A DNA stretch of 64,000 nt from Solenopsis invicta (Eukaryota; Arthropoda; Insecta; Hymenoptera; Formicidae). A program made the translations under genes and the position numbers. Shown piece after piece: positions 11,000-23,370 of this stretch. The notes under the pieces were generated by a model. That model saw only the letters and a list, made by a program, of their open reading frames with translations. It was not told the DNA's origin and ran no database searches. Each line of letters begins with the position of its first letter. Within the stretch, counting starts at the first letter, position 1. The DNA lies in contig NC_052676.1 of assembly GCF_016802725.1 (NCBI RefSeq), forward strand, positions 1,629,433 through 1,693,432, read 5' to 3'.

Positions 11000-13900
11000 T
11001 CTTCCACTTGGTTACACGATCGCGCGATAATGACGCGAATTATTGTACATTTCCCGCATCGGTTCGAACACATGTAGCGCGCTTTATCGATAACGCCGAC
11101 ATGGAACGTCGATTTATAGGCACTTTCCGTTCCTCGCGCCCCTCTTCGTCCACGGTTTTAAACATTATACGGATCGAGGACTCGCGCGAACTGGGGCCCC
11201 CGTTGATTATGTTACCCGGTTACATTATCGCGCGATAGCGCGACGAGCCGTCGTGTATGTGCAGCCACCGCGCCGCTTATCAATCCCAATATAAAAGCGT
11301 ATAGCGCGCGCGTTTCGCTTGCGATAAGGCCGCGCCGTCATTTTTTTGCGGGGTATTTTTCACGGCGCTCTCTCGCGCCCCGCGAAGGATCTTCCACGTC
11401 AGTCGCGCAGACGAGCGGGGGGTTTCGCTCTATCTCGCGCGCATAATTCAACCCCTTCCTTCTACCACCTCCTCCCTTAGCATCCCCTTTCGTCCCCGCG
11501 TTTATTACGAGTTTTATTTATGCGCATTACGCAGCCGACGCGACATAAAACGACGCGACGCGACGCGACGCGACGCCGCGCGCCGTGCCGAACGTTTTTT
11601 ATGCAAAGCGGAGTCATTTCCGCGCAGCGCGTCGCACGACTCTCTCGATCGCGTAATATTCGCGAAAATAACTTCCGCCGCTCTTTTTTTCTCTCCCACC
11701 CATCCGAGAGATTCTCACCGCGGTGCAAATTGCAGTCGCGGAGAACGCGAGCGGAATACATTAACCGTTGGACTTTTTATGCAGCGTCCGACAAAGTTAA
11801 ATACACGACGTTAAAGTGTGTATATGTCCTAAAATATCGTCCATCTAGTTGGAATACCGTTGACTAAAATTTCCGAGAGATATTCCAAAAGAGCTCGAGG
11901 ATGAAAAAAAATAATTGCAATTACAATAACTCGTAATTTTCGGGCCAATTGTATTTATAATTATTTTAACTATGCAAATTATAGTTATTAGTTATTAAGC
12001 GAATGTTTAACAAATAGTTATATATTTACCACGTGAAAATGTTAAATTTTATTTTTTTCATCCACATCACAATTCGTAGCAAAATTTTTTTACAGTTGAT
12101 AAAACCATAAAACACAAAATTACTATTGCTAACATTAATAATAATAATAACTATAAAAAATAGACCTTTTAACGATAATTTTTTCACCATGGAACTGTAG
12201 TAACACTCTCGGTGTACTTTGCGACGACGTCGAGATCATTACACAAAATTTCCATATCGCAAAAAAAATAAAACTGAAAATTGCGTTGCTAAAATTAAAT
12301 ATTGTGCTTGCATATAGAAAATCCCTTTAACTCTGCTAATATTTCCCGTATTGCGGCAATTGAGATACAATTATAACATTACGGGCTTTGCAGCGTATAG
12401 TAAAATATATTATTAGTGCAAATATCTGTTTCGCGTAACGTAACAAGGTATTTCGCGTTATCGTTGTTATATACGCAAACGCTAATACGGCTCGCTACGG
12501 CGAACATTTTCGTGTACATTTGCACGTCCCCTTCCTACTATCCCTCACCCCCTCGGGACCGCGCAAAGTGTAGAACAAACGACAGGGCTTGACAGTCGCG
12601 AGTGCAGCCCGCGTAACTCGATACTACTCGCGATATTTTCGACCCTTCGAGAGGAAATCGATATTAAAGAGCGGCCAGAGCCGGAAGGGGTATGACGATC
12701 GGCAGGGGAGGTGAAAGAGGGTAAAAGAGATGGCGCGAAATTGAAATCGCGGAGCCTCGCAGGTCCAAACTACAGGGGTAAAAAGAGGCGACAGGGGGTG
12801 ATCCGGAGCGTAACGGGAAAAGGGGGAAGGGGAAGCGGGTGGACATGTGCCGGAGGGAAAATTGAGCGTTTCACCTGCACAGATTCCATAATTAAAATCA
12901 GTCGGTACCCTCGCTCGTCATTGTCCGCTCCACGCCGGACGTTCACCCCCTTCCCCCGCGCCCCCCTTTCCTCCGCCGCACCCCGGGATCACTGTCACCC
13001 TTCTGTCCACGTTCGACGTCTCCCGCGCATTTTTGCGCTATTTAACGAGAAAACTTTTCAAATCACATTCACTGAGCCAGCGGCCAACCCGCTCGCCCGC
13101 GCAAAACAAACAAAAAAAAAATAAAAAACCTCGCGGTCCGTAAACGCCTGGAGCGAGATTAATCGCGGGTGACAATTATCGCGAATAACTTCGTATTTCA
13201 TAAGCGTATTCGACTGTACGTAGCGTGATTATACGTCTCGTTATCTTAATTATACAGGAGCGCAGCGCTAATCGCTGAACGTTCACCAGTAAACGACCGT
13301 TCGAGAAAAATGTTGAAATGACAAGACTTCAAAATAATAAATTGGAAATTAATTAATACTTGGATCTAATCTTTTCGCAGAGACGTGATTAAAATATAAA
13401 TTTTTCACTCGAAAATGTATTTATATCGAGTCATTTCTTTTTTTATTCACTGACTGGCGCAGTGACCCCGTATTATTTCACATTGAAGAAATTTTCTAAG
13501 TAACGGCACCCGTCGCTCCGAGATTTCGTCCGTCTCCTAGCACTTTCTGATATACGCACGGAGAAATGATGCTCGAAAAGACGTCTCGTGCATCTTTCGA
13601 TCAAATGGAAACGCGGAACTCCCGGTATTTAAGTGGCGCCCTTAGGAAGCGAATGACGGAAAATCGGAGAAAGGATGCAGAGGATGGAAGAGGAGAAGGG
13701 GAGGAGGAAGGAAGAAGCAAGTTCCTTGCAGGATTGAGCCCCTCAAAGTGGCTCGACGAGTCGTTATAAATTGTCGCAGAGCCGGCTCCTGATAGGGTGC
13801 CGTGTATACGGCGCGGCGGTATGGGTACAAGTTCGACAATCGGTGAGCTTCCTTCCGGTGGAACAAATTAATTCCGCCAAGAACAAAGGCGACTCGGAGA

Positions 13901-15686
13901 TGAATTCGCCGTTTTTAGCCGGCGAACCGCATTTCGATAACGCCGCCGGAGTTTGATTGACTAATTAAGGAGGCTGGGATTTCATTCGGCGATTTATCCC
14001 GATGCGAATTATTTGAAAAAAATGCGATTTAAAGTTAAATGAAAGGAAAGCCTGAGGAAATATATTTAATTATCCGAATAACTATAAAATAAAAAGATGT
14101 TCGCGGAAAATTAAAAAAGTCGAGATCGCAAAAAGGGTTTGAGAAATTATTGAACATTAAAAAATATATATATTCTTGAAAAACAATTAATTATTAATAA
14201 TAATATTAATATTCCGTTGAAATAAAAGAGTCAAGGCCGGATAACGTGAAACGTTCCAAGTATCATTTTTACGTCAAAGAGAAATCGAAAGGTTCACCGA
14301 GGAATTAAAAATCCGTCAGCATATTGGGAGCGGCATGTCCGATGCAATTTGGCCACGCGAAAACAGGACCGAGGAGAGTTCTGGTTTCATCTTAATTTCT
14401 ATCCTTTCTTTCACTCGCCCGCCCCCTCCCCCCTCGCTCTGTCCGCACTCATCTTTCGCCATTCGGAGAAATCTCCCCTTTGTCTCGCCTTTCGCGGGTC
14501 GTCAAAAATTAATTCCTAATCGAATTAGCTCACTTTCCCGGCGCGGAACTCGTTAAAGGAAGTTGCGCCGTCCTTTGTGCAACGTCCAACTCTGCTCGAG
14601 AGTACGCTCCTCTCTCCTAGCCGCTGCTCAGCATCCATCCCGCAGCTCGCAAGCCCTAATCGCGTCGAGATAAAAAAGTTGGCGACCGCCGAAGAAATTA
14701 TCGCAGTTCCGTTTGTTCCAACTTTTCCATAAAGCGTTCCATAAAGTCGCCATAAAGCGAAATCGGAATATTACTCCCGGCCGCGAGAGAAGTCTCGGCA
14801 TCTTCGGTCCTGAATATCCGCGGAGACGCGAGAGCATCGATTGCGATAATAACGTAATTTATATTGGCGATTCTATCGGCGATAGAGCCCAACTGTTCCG
14901 GAATGTGCCTCCACTACAGAAAAGTGATAATGCGCGGGGGACGCGTCCATCATGGTTGTAACGGTTGCAAAATGATTATAAATTACAGGCCAGACTTCGC
15001 GAAGTTACGCGAAGAAGAAGCTGAAGAAAAAAAGAAAAAAACAGAGAAATAGACATAAAAGTGTGGGGAAGAGAAGAATTAATTATATGCTCGCGAGGTT
15101 TTACGGTACCAGGAGGAATGCCAGTCGATTTTCATCCGGCGGAAATGGCGGGGCCGCCTCTTCCGCGGAAGTATCTCGCTTCCACTCCCGACGAGGTAAG
15201 GTAATACCGTTACATCAAAGACCGGCGGGCCCGCGCGAAACTTTTAAGTCACTTTTGATGTAAAGCCGACTGTGCCGCCTGCGCAAACTACTTTCCGCCG
15301 CCGAGTACTATTTTCCACGGCGCTCCTTAAACAAATTCCCGGCCATCAGCGAAAACCGCTGACTCGGCGCGGCAAACTCTGGGAAGATCACGCGCGATGT
15401 ATTATTATCTTGCGATTTCCGATTGTTACAGTCAGTTGCAATTTTTTACTCTTGCAACGTACTTGTTATTGCCCGACAATCGTGTGGAGCAGAAAAAAAA
15501 TATTAATTGTCACTGAAAAAAAATTGCAAATTCATTCTTTAGCAATTTTCCATTTTACATTTTATATAATCTTAATAATAATTATTAAGGTGCAATTATA
15601 ATCACAAACCGAAAACTTTTCTGCGTTTTATTCAACAGTAAATTATATTTTTTAAATAATATTTAAGAATTTGTACTCTTAAAATC
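11000..15686. other. Intronic sequence, no gene seen
   Basis: CpG-rich at 11000-11800, AT-rich at 11870-12480, CpG-rich at 12480-13130 and 14300-15400 with AT-rich parts between. Frames such as 12711-13124 are composition artefacts. No splice-bounded exon resembling the next IMD segment was found. Confidence 0.55.
11551..11576 (+). repeat. (CGACG)n pentanucleotide repeat
   Basis: Five consecutive CGACG units in a CpG-rich block. A shorter related run lies at 9601-9620 and an isolated unit at 11536-11543. Confidence 0.92.
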
Positions 15687-15729
15687 TTGTAGAGTGAAAA
15701 ATTGTATAAATCCAGTTTTCACTCTACAA
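15687..15729. repeat. Short inverted repeat
   Basis: TTGTAGAGTGAAAA and TTTTCACTCTACAA form a 14-bp stem with a 15-nt loop. It lies in an AT-rich stretch where AGAGTA/TACTCT words recur (15670-15860). Confidence 0.6.
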
Positions 15730-15929
15730 AAAAAATGTTCACTTTAATAGAATTAATTTTTTATTCTTATCAGAGTAACAAGCTACTCGACAAATTGCGC
15801 AAATTCAATTTTTACTCTTTTAAAGTAACATGTTTCATTTTACAAGATTTAAAGAGTAGAATTTCCAAATAAAATCTTGATACTCTTAATATAATTTTCT
15901 AATAAACGATTGGAAAATTTATGTTAAAT

Positions 15930-16451
15930 TTAAGGCTTTATAAGTCTCACATCTCAAGACATTACCAAAAATATAAAAATTTCATAAAATATTCTAGTAC
16001 TACGTTTGAGTACGTGTAAAATCTGAGCACAATTTATTTGTTGGTTTAAAAGTTATTTAATTATTTTCTTCAGCCTTGTGTAAAATCGCGTTTTGCAGTA
16101 TTTATTTGCAAATTTAATGAAGTAGTATTACCAATTAAATCAAAATGTTCACAGATATTAATAAAACTTTAATAAATATTTGTGCATCTAAAAGTTCATT
16201 TAAATCCCCTTAATCATTTATTAATAAAATTATTTATATATATTAAAAAGTGCAGCGAAATACAATTAATAATTTTCGCTGCAAAAATCAAATTTTTCAT
16301 TTTCTTCTTTGCGGTTAGTTCAAAAATGAAAATTCGATCATTCGCGACCGAAATTTTTGTTATTGATTAGAATGAGAATAAACCTAGAGAAAACCTTCAA
16401 TTTTTAAATTTCGACAACTTTTAGCTCGTATTATGTCCAAAACATTCTTAA
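15930..16451 (+). mobile_element. Dispersed repeat family A, copy 2
   Basis: Starts TTAAGGCTTTATAAGTC, then ACATCTCAAGACATTACC. It contains GTTTGAGTACGTGTAAAAT, TAAAATCGCGTTTTGCAGTA, ATTTTCGCTGCAAAAATC and ACAACTTTTAGCTC, and ends ACATTCTTAA. 522 bp, no ORF. It lies downstream of the 76-nt exon in the direction of transcription and opposite in orientation to copy 5 on the other side. Confidence 0.8.
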
Positions 16452-17389
16452 CATATATCGCACGTTCCAAACGGAGAATTCAACAATACAAGTTAAATAC
16501 GTTTCTTCTTTGTGTAAAAGAAAAGTAAGCCTAAAGACGCCTAAAGCCATGAAAATACACGAAGGGATCTTTATCGTCAAATTACTCCCCTTTCTATATC
16601 CAGGAATACCGGGAGCGGTATCCCACAACGAATAATAGACGACCCACATGACGGCGGCACGCGAGCCGTCCGTTTCAGGGTCAACGGGTTAATCCCCAAA
16701 GGTGATTGATTTGACCCGGCCACGAGAGGTCTGACTCGATCGCGAAGGTGCGAAAGGTAGAAAGAAGAACAAACGCGTGTGTAGGGCGGCCGCGGTGTGC
16801 GAACGTGTAATGCGGAATATCTCGAAATTGACGTCGAAAAATGTACAAGCGTACGCCCAAAAGTTTAGGATTTCATGTTAACGAAGACTCTCGCACTCTC
16901 GCGTCAAATTACGTAATCATGATTAAAAAATTAAAGAAAAGGGATTTGTATCTCGTTTCCGCGCATACACGCATACACCGCGCAAAAGGTTCACATATTA
17001 ATTGCAATATTATAGATATTTAATATCTCTGATTCAAAAAACGTTCGATATTATTAATCGCGTCCGCGATCAACCAATAGCGCACGGAAGCCCAAACATA
17101 TCATTAATCCGGCTATATTCCCGTATAAAATAAATTAATCAGCGTCGCGAGAAAAAAAGAAAAAAAGAAAAAGACGGGAAAGGCGAGGCAAAAGCTCACA
17201 ATGTTAACGAGCTGGCAATTCGATCCTGCAACAAGACCCAAGGGGCTAACACGAAGTTCCCCCCTTTCCACCCCCTCGCTGCCGGTTCTTTGTGTGCACC
17301 GGCCTTCTTTCTCCACCCGCGAGCCAAACCCGTCCGTTTTCTATCTCTCTTTTCGGGGCGCTCCGCTACACTCCATTTAATTCACTCAC
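16452..17389. other. Intronic sequence directly after the 76-nt exon
   Basis: The intron starts GTGAGTGAATTAAATGGAGT at 17389. Mixed composition. No further exon recognised. Confidence 0.6.
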
Positions 17390-17465
17390 CGTGAAGAGCC
17401 TTCAGGTACGCCTTGCCTGCGTTGATCAGCTGCCTTGCGCCAGGATTGAACTTATCCAAGATGTT
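17390..17465 (-). CDS. IRSp53: Second coding exon, IRSp53/BAIAP2-like IMD domain, residues 16-40
   Basis: A 76-nt minus-strand exon. It is preceded by a pyrimidine-rich acceptor (TTCTTCTTGTTTTTCCAG, AG at 17467-17466) and followed by a consensus donor (CACG|GTGAGT, GT at 17389-17388). It enters in phase 0 and leaves in phase 1 (25 codons plus one base). The translation begins NILDKFNPGARQ and ends AGKAYLKALH, with Gly likely completed by the next exon. FNP, the Arg two residues on, the GK-x-Y motif and KAL-x-G line up with the helix-1 region of human IRSp53 (EQFNPSLRNFIAMGKNYEKALAG, as recalled in pieces). Joined to the 40876-40920 exon it gives an uninterrupted 40-residue IMD start. The exon is flanked by oppositely oriented copies of a dispersed repeat (15930-16451 and 17879-18326). 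Confidence 0.92.
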
Positions 17466-17878
17466 CTGGAAAAACAAGAAGAAGAGGCATCTTTCATAAA
17501 CTGCACTGAATTAACTGTGAGCTGAAATACACCGGAACTTAAAAAATACAAAAATTATTCGTTCTCAACTCATGTATAAATAATTCGCTAGGCATCCTAC
17601 GTGGAATGAGCTCGAGGTAGGCAGAGACTTTTCAGGTGCGTTTAAATGAAACCGAGGAAGGATACTATAATCAATTTTAAAATCCTTCCAGTTGCCTTCG
17701 CCCTTGCCGTTGCCTCTGATTTCTAGACTTCAGTTTAACATCGTATGAACACGTAGCCGTATTTCAACTTTACAAACTCTCATTCTCTATCGCTTTAACT
17801 TCTACTTTGCGTAAATAAATCGCTTGCGAGATACTTGCCTCGGTAAACAGCCGCCGTTTCGAAATATTAATCGCGAAA

Positions 17879-18326
17879 GTTAAGGCTATGCAATATCAGC
17901 TAAAAGTTATCGAAGCTACAGGCTTCTTCTTAGATTTATTCCTCTCTTTTTCCCAATGACAAAAAAAAAATTGGTAAATGTCTAAACTTTCGTCCTGGCC
18001 TCAGCTGCTAAGGACAAAACAACGAATAATTTGATGCAACGTAAATGACCATATTTTACTGCAGTTTCAGGTAAACAACTTTTAAACGTAAGTGAAGCTA
18101 AAAGAACTTTTGCACGAATATTTATTGGTGTTTGTAAAAAATTCGATTTAATTCATAAATAAGTAATACAAAATGATTTTATGTAAGAATCAAGAGCAAA
18201 CCAAAAAGCAAATAACTTTTCAATCGGTAATAGAATTGTGCTTAAACTTTAGACAGATACTCAAACGTGATAACAGAACGATCTGTAAGATTTTTATTTT
18301 TTGTTAATGCTTTGAGAAGTCCTTAA
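17879..18326 (-). mobile_element. Dispersed repeat family A, copy 5 (reverse)
   Basis: Reverse copy starting GTTAAGGCTATGCAATATCA and GCTAAAAGTTATCG, passing CAGATACTCAAACGTGATAA and ending TTTGAGAAGTCCTTAA. About 70% similar by eye to the other copies. It begins 414 bp upstream of the 76-nt coding exon, with copy 2 oppositely oriented on the other side. Confidence 0.75.
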
Positions 18327-19324
18327 TTGGCTGCGCCAGTCAATAATTGTCAATAGAAAACAATTGAGTTTCAAAAGATAGGTAACGTCGTTCGTTTGCT
18401 GTAACATAATTCAAAAATTGTCTGCAGAAAAAAAGAAATATGAAAAATGAGAATTCATACTGAATGAAGAGTTAATGATACATTTACATTTATTGCTCTA
18501 TAATCAGTAAATTAAATTGTTGCATCAAGATTGAAAAATGACGTTAGAAAATTTCAATGATACGAAATACTCAAACTGGAAAACTTAATTTTTTGAATTA
18601 TGTCGATGTTGCAGCAAAGTGAGCGACGTAATGGCACACACGGGCTGCCGTCCTAATCGAGTGTCAATGCACGAATAATAACGCGATAACCTTGTGCGCG
18701 TACACACTACGCCATTAGTATCCAAAACACGCGTCGATTGTCGTGCGTTTACTCTTTCATGAAATGTGGAAAATTATTAAGATGAATAGGTAAGCCGAAC
18801 ACAGGGAATTCAAATCAGTTCAATGGGCAATCGCGCATTCACTATCAATGCACTCGTCAACGCTCCGCGATAGAAATGCTTCGACAAACGCTCTTAACGA
18901 TAGATGCACTGAGTGTGCGTATTAGGGAGGAATAGCTGAATTATTTGCCGACAGATAATTGAGGATAACAGCGTAAACTGATGGCGGGAAATGCAGTTAG
19001 ACCTGATACGCTCGGCTTCACCAACCGAAGAGTTATAATAGACTTTGTTGCGATGGTAAATGCAGAAATTGTTTAGCAGTAGACGACCGACAGCATAAAT
19101 TGGCTATCAAACTTGAGCCGTTGCAGGTCCACGAAACTTTGCTACCTGGATGTGGGGTCCAACGATTCGGAGAATCAAGGATCAGAGTACACAGGCTTAA
19201 GAACAAAAAATTATTAAAATTTCTATTTAATTATTACGTCTCTTAAAATAATCTTTTAATTCAAAGATTTCTGATTTCGGAAACTCTAAAGTGTGCATCG
19301 TCAAAAATATTTTCTGATTAAAGC
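18327..19324. other. Intronic sequence, no gene seen
   Basis: Moderate GC, apparently single-copy. No repeat or exon recognised apart from the start of the family D duplicated unit at about 19300. Confidence 0.5.
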
Positions 19325-20093
19325 CGACACGATCTATAATTTGCGACAGAATTTAAGATAGAATTCCATTTATATCAAATTATGTATGAAATATTCGATT
19401 ACTTTCTTTGACATAAGTTGTTAAAGAGTATGGCAGAGTTATTAATAAATATATGTAAATATAATAAAAGTATATGGAGAATTTTTTAGAGATAAAGATT
19501 TAATAAAAAAACTTGATAAACGTAAAAAACATTTGATGTAAATTATGATATAAAGTCCAAAAATGTTTGCCGATTAAAGCCGACACGATTTATAATTTGC
19601 AATAGAATTCGAGATAGAATTCTATTTATAATTTTAATATCAAATTATGTATGAAAGATTCGATTATTTTTTTCTTCGACATAGATTATTAAAAAGAATA
19701 AGTTATTAAGAAATATATGTAAATATAATAAAAGTATGTGGAAAGTTTTTTAGAAATAGAGATTTGGTCGAAATAAACGTAAAAAAACGTAAAAAACATT
19801 TGATGTAAATTATGATATATCAAAAGAGAACAAAGTGTACTTAACATGTTATATGTTAACAAACTTTTAATCAAAAATTTTTAAAGTTGAATAAAAAACA
19901 ATTTCAAGATTTATTCAAGTAACATTTTAGTTCAGAAACAATCTTTTCTGATGTATCAAAAGCACGTTTATTTTTGTAACTGATAGATTTTACTACGTAC
20001 AGGATATTTATCATGTTCAATAAACAATATAAAATTATAAACAGAATTTTGTCTCAAATTTCGTCGCAAATTACAGATCGTGTAAAGTGAGCC
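19325..20093. mobile_element. Family D element with duplicated left end
   Basis: Left end GACACGATCTATAATTTGCG, then ACAGAATTTAAGA. The right end is its complement (TTCGTCGCAAATTACAGATC, then GTGT). The left end and about 255-267 bp behind it are present twice in direct tandem (19300-19555 and 19556-19822), both with AAGCCGACACGAT and CATTTGATGTAAATTATGAT. No coding capacity. Confidence 0.72.
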
Positions 20094-20998
20094 CAAGTCC
20101 TCACTTCAAGTTAAAATCGCGATGTCTTTTTCGCAAAAATATCTACAAGTCTAGAATTTCGATTGCTAAAGATTTAAAATTGGAACGACGAAATTGTAAA
20201 TATCAATATTGTCAGAAATATCTTCGATTTCTCGCACGTGTTCCCTTTCCGATCTCCAACGTTGCGAGAACGTAAATCCCCAAAATCTCGGTTGAGTCAA
20301 CCTCGAGTTAAGATCAATGTTTTCCCGAAACGTGCAAGAGCGCCCGAAGGGATCGTCCGCCGATCATCCCCCGGGGCGGTTTCCGCCGTGCCGCCGGCGT
20401 CACGGACAAGCTGGAGCCGCGGGGGCGTCGTTCCGGAAGCGGGATCTGGTTTGGGGTTTCCTTTCCTTTCGGCAGCCGCGTCGACGTCGAAGTTAAGGTG
20501 GCACTCACGAGGCGTAACTCCCGCTGATGCGGTTACGATATATCGATCCCGGTAAGAGCGTGACGGCTAAATTAAACTCGGCTCACCCCCGACCTTCACA
20601 TTGCCCCCGGGGCAACTCGGCGCAGCAGCGAGGCAGGTGAGAGAGGAAGAGAGGAAGAGAGGAAGAGAGGAAGGAAGAGAGGGAAGGCCGTCGCGTCAGG
20701 TGCGCCAGAAGGTAACGACGCCCGTCGTCGATTCGCGATAGCGCGCCAATTATCTCCTGCTTTTCCTGCGCTCGAAAATCCGCGAGTTTTGCTGCTCGAA
20801 AACAACGGTGTTCTTTGGACTGCGGCTTCATTAACGGTTTCGCGAGCACAATTTGCTGAATCACGCGCGATATACATCCGTGCTTCAATTCACGTCCGAC
20901 CGCGCCTTATCTAATTGCATACTGCCCGCGACCTCAAATAAGCATCTAAATGTTTTAAATTTTTAATTGCGGTTTTTTTTACATCGAGTGCCTTCTGT
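20094..20998. other. Intronic CpG-rich block, no gene seen
   Basis: GC-rich at 20230-20920, with the GAGAGGAA repeat inside. Overlapping frames on both strands are unsupported. Confidence 0.55.
20639..20682 (+). repeat. GAGAGGAA-type minisatellite
   Basis: GAGAGGAA repeated about five times with small slips, giving a purine-only strand of about 44 bp. Confidence 0.9.
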
Positions 20999-21918
20999 TG
21001 AGAATGTATAAAACATTTCTCAAAACATTAAGAAAATTATTTAAAAAATTACAGACTATTTTATCCCAGGCACCACAACACAATATTTTTGACATACATA
21101 ATACCTATTACTTTTTACTTTTGATATATTATATAAATATTTTATAGATATTTTATATATACGAAGGAAAAGAGTCCTAAAATTTGTTATTTAAATGTGT
21201 TATTAAAATATAGACTACCCTATTTTATATAACATTTAGTAAAAAAAATAACATTTATAGTAATATTTTATACATATTTTATGAATACTTTTATGTTATA
21301 TTTATGATAAATTTTTATGATGTGTTCAATTTAAGATCACAAAAAGAGTTATGAAATATTTTTGTAAAACATTGATAAAATATTCAAATAAATATTTTGT
21401 AAATCTTTTATAAATATTGTGCTGCCCGGGTTTAATACAAATAACAGAAAAAATTTAACCGCAATTTTTTATCTAAATAAAAAATTATTTGAATAAAAAA
21501 TGAACATGTGCCCTAATGAAAATATAATTAATAATAAAATAATGAAAAAATCTGAATTTTTTTATTTAAGTACTTTAAACATTCAAGATGATTCACATAA
21601 AGTCTCATTGCGATACAGAAATCAATTCTCTCAAATAAAAAAAATTTATTTATTTACAGAACTAAACGGACAATCACAATAAAATTTTGTATAAATTGAA
21701 TATTTAACGTACTTACCAAAAAATAAGATTTTTCATAATATTGTAAAAAGTAAATTATAATAATTTTTAATAACAAACTATAAAAATGTGTTATTAAATA
21801 AAAATATAATCTTATTCACGCAACTTTCGTATGTACACAGTTTATTTGACATGTTAATATTGACACATTTTCAATTTTATTTACTTTGGAGGGATCGTAC
21901 GCCCGACACATCCTCAAA
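20999..21918. mobile_element. Dispersed repeat family B, copy 2, interrupted
   Basis: Starts TGAGAATGTATAAAACATTT and ends GCCCGACACATCCTCAA. It aligns with 55780-56331 end to end except for a 368-bp insertion at 21064-21431. Family B sequence resumes directly after it (AACAGAAAAAATTTAACCGC against the copy 1 equivalent). Short frames in it are not meaningful. Confidence 0.75.
21064..21431. mobile_element. Element nested inside family B copy 2
   Basis: Ends TCCCAGGCACCACAACACAA and, on the other side, TTGTGCTGCCCGGGT form imperfect inverted repeats (CCC(A/G)GGCA..CACAATATTT). Flanking TTA on both sides may be a target duplication. The interior is AT-rich with no ORF. The nesting shows it inserted after family B. 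Confidence 0.65.
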
Positions 21919-22971
21919 CTTTTATTTATTCAAACACTTGGACGATGATAGATGCAAATGAAACATGCAAACAATCGTTATTTAAAGACTTAACAAACGA
22001 TATATCGCTGTGTCAGAAACGACGCAGGAGAGGTCGTAGCTCCGAAAGCAAGACTCTCTCGACGTTTTCGTAAGACGAATGCTGGACGACGTCGCGTCGA
22101 CCGGGCCGCATTCTTACGTAACATCGACGGACGTCGGGACACCGCGCCGCGGGGCAAAATCGCCGTTGCCACGAAAGAACGTATACACGGGGTGAACGAA
22201 CGATAGGGAATCGACCGCTCCTCCCCGCGCGCGCGTGCGGCGAGATGAATATCTCTCGGCGCGGTGTACGCGCGTGGAGCACGTACTCCTACGGAGATTG
22301 GTAAGACCCATTAAGACGCGTGCCGCGACTCAACGATGCGTTACGTAACGCGGATAAGCGCTGGTGGAATCCGCTGTAATTTCCTTCGGTACTCTTTTCC
22401 AAATTCCCGCACGTTGCGGGAAGGCACACAAGAATTCTCAACGTTAAGTCGATCGCATCTGTTCTTGAAGGAACCTTTTGCCCCTTTACCTTCAGTTTTC
22501 GTCACTTCGCGCGAGCCCACGCGTTATTACCATTATTACCATTTTATCCGCTTTATTTGCGCAGGCCGCTCGCGCTCTTTACTTTATTTACGTTCGTTCA
22601 TTTGCCGTTCACGTTCCGCAGTCGCGCTGCGCCGCGCCGTTCATTTATTTCACTTCCGATATTTATGGCAATCGCCATTCATTATTTTATCGCGAAAATT
22701 CTCCAGCGCGGCTTACGACTCCAAGTGCACGCCATAAATCGCGACGGCTCGATCTGCTTTTTCGAGATTTACGACAAAGTAAAAAGTGTCGTCGCTCTCC
22801 GGGTCGACGGGGACCGAAAGTCCGCGCAGTGATCGATAAGGCCGCGGTAAATTTAGTCGGCCGATTCCGTTACAGTTCGCATAACTGGGCACAGCGAGCG
22901 AAATGGACGCGCGCACGCGGCCCCCTCTAACATCTCTTATTGGCAGACGGCCACTCCGAAGAGAGCAGAAA

Positions 22972-23014
<43 letters not shown>

Positions 23015-23370
23015 CACAGGGAAGCCGGAGATGAAGCCCAAGCCGATGAATGTCGACTAACGGGATAGCGTTGCATGAATTTCGCGTGTGTGCGAACATC
23101 CGCGTGCGGATTCCGTCTTGTCCGATGTGACCACTCCTTACTTGCTCGACGAAAAAAATCCACTTTCCGCGTGCGTAAGATGCGTCGCGACGAACGGCGC
23201 TTCCCCACGTAGAAATGTTGATTAAATTTTAATAAGAGTCCGATTAGTTGGCCTGAAGATAAATCTGGGCCTTCTGTGGCGTACAACAAATAGTTCACAA
23301 GACATTTGTACATGGACGGACAAACACAATATAAACACAATATAAACAGTTGAAATGCCTATCAATTGAT
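21919..23370. other. Intronic CpG-rich block, no gene seen
   Basis: GC-rich at 22010-23200. Several overlapping frames occur on both strands (for example 22478-22930 plus), as expected from low stop density, without domains or splice sites. Confidence 0.55.
22977..23011 (+). repeat. (AG)n microsatellite, 35 bp
   Basis: Perfect AG run at the edge of a GC-rich block. Confidence 0.97.

Noticed and set aside
17390..17465. MTSS1/MIM rather than IRSp53 as identity
   Set aside because: The FNP..GK.Y..KAL.G pattern and the exon break after Tyr-Lys fit IRSp53/BAIAP2. The MIM N-terminus as I recall it lacks these.
22336..23340. Cluster of overlapping frames on both strands
   Set aside because: Typical of a CpG-rich block. 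It contains a GA microsatellite and no frame is splice-bounded.
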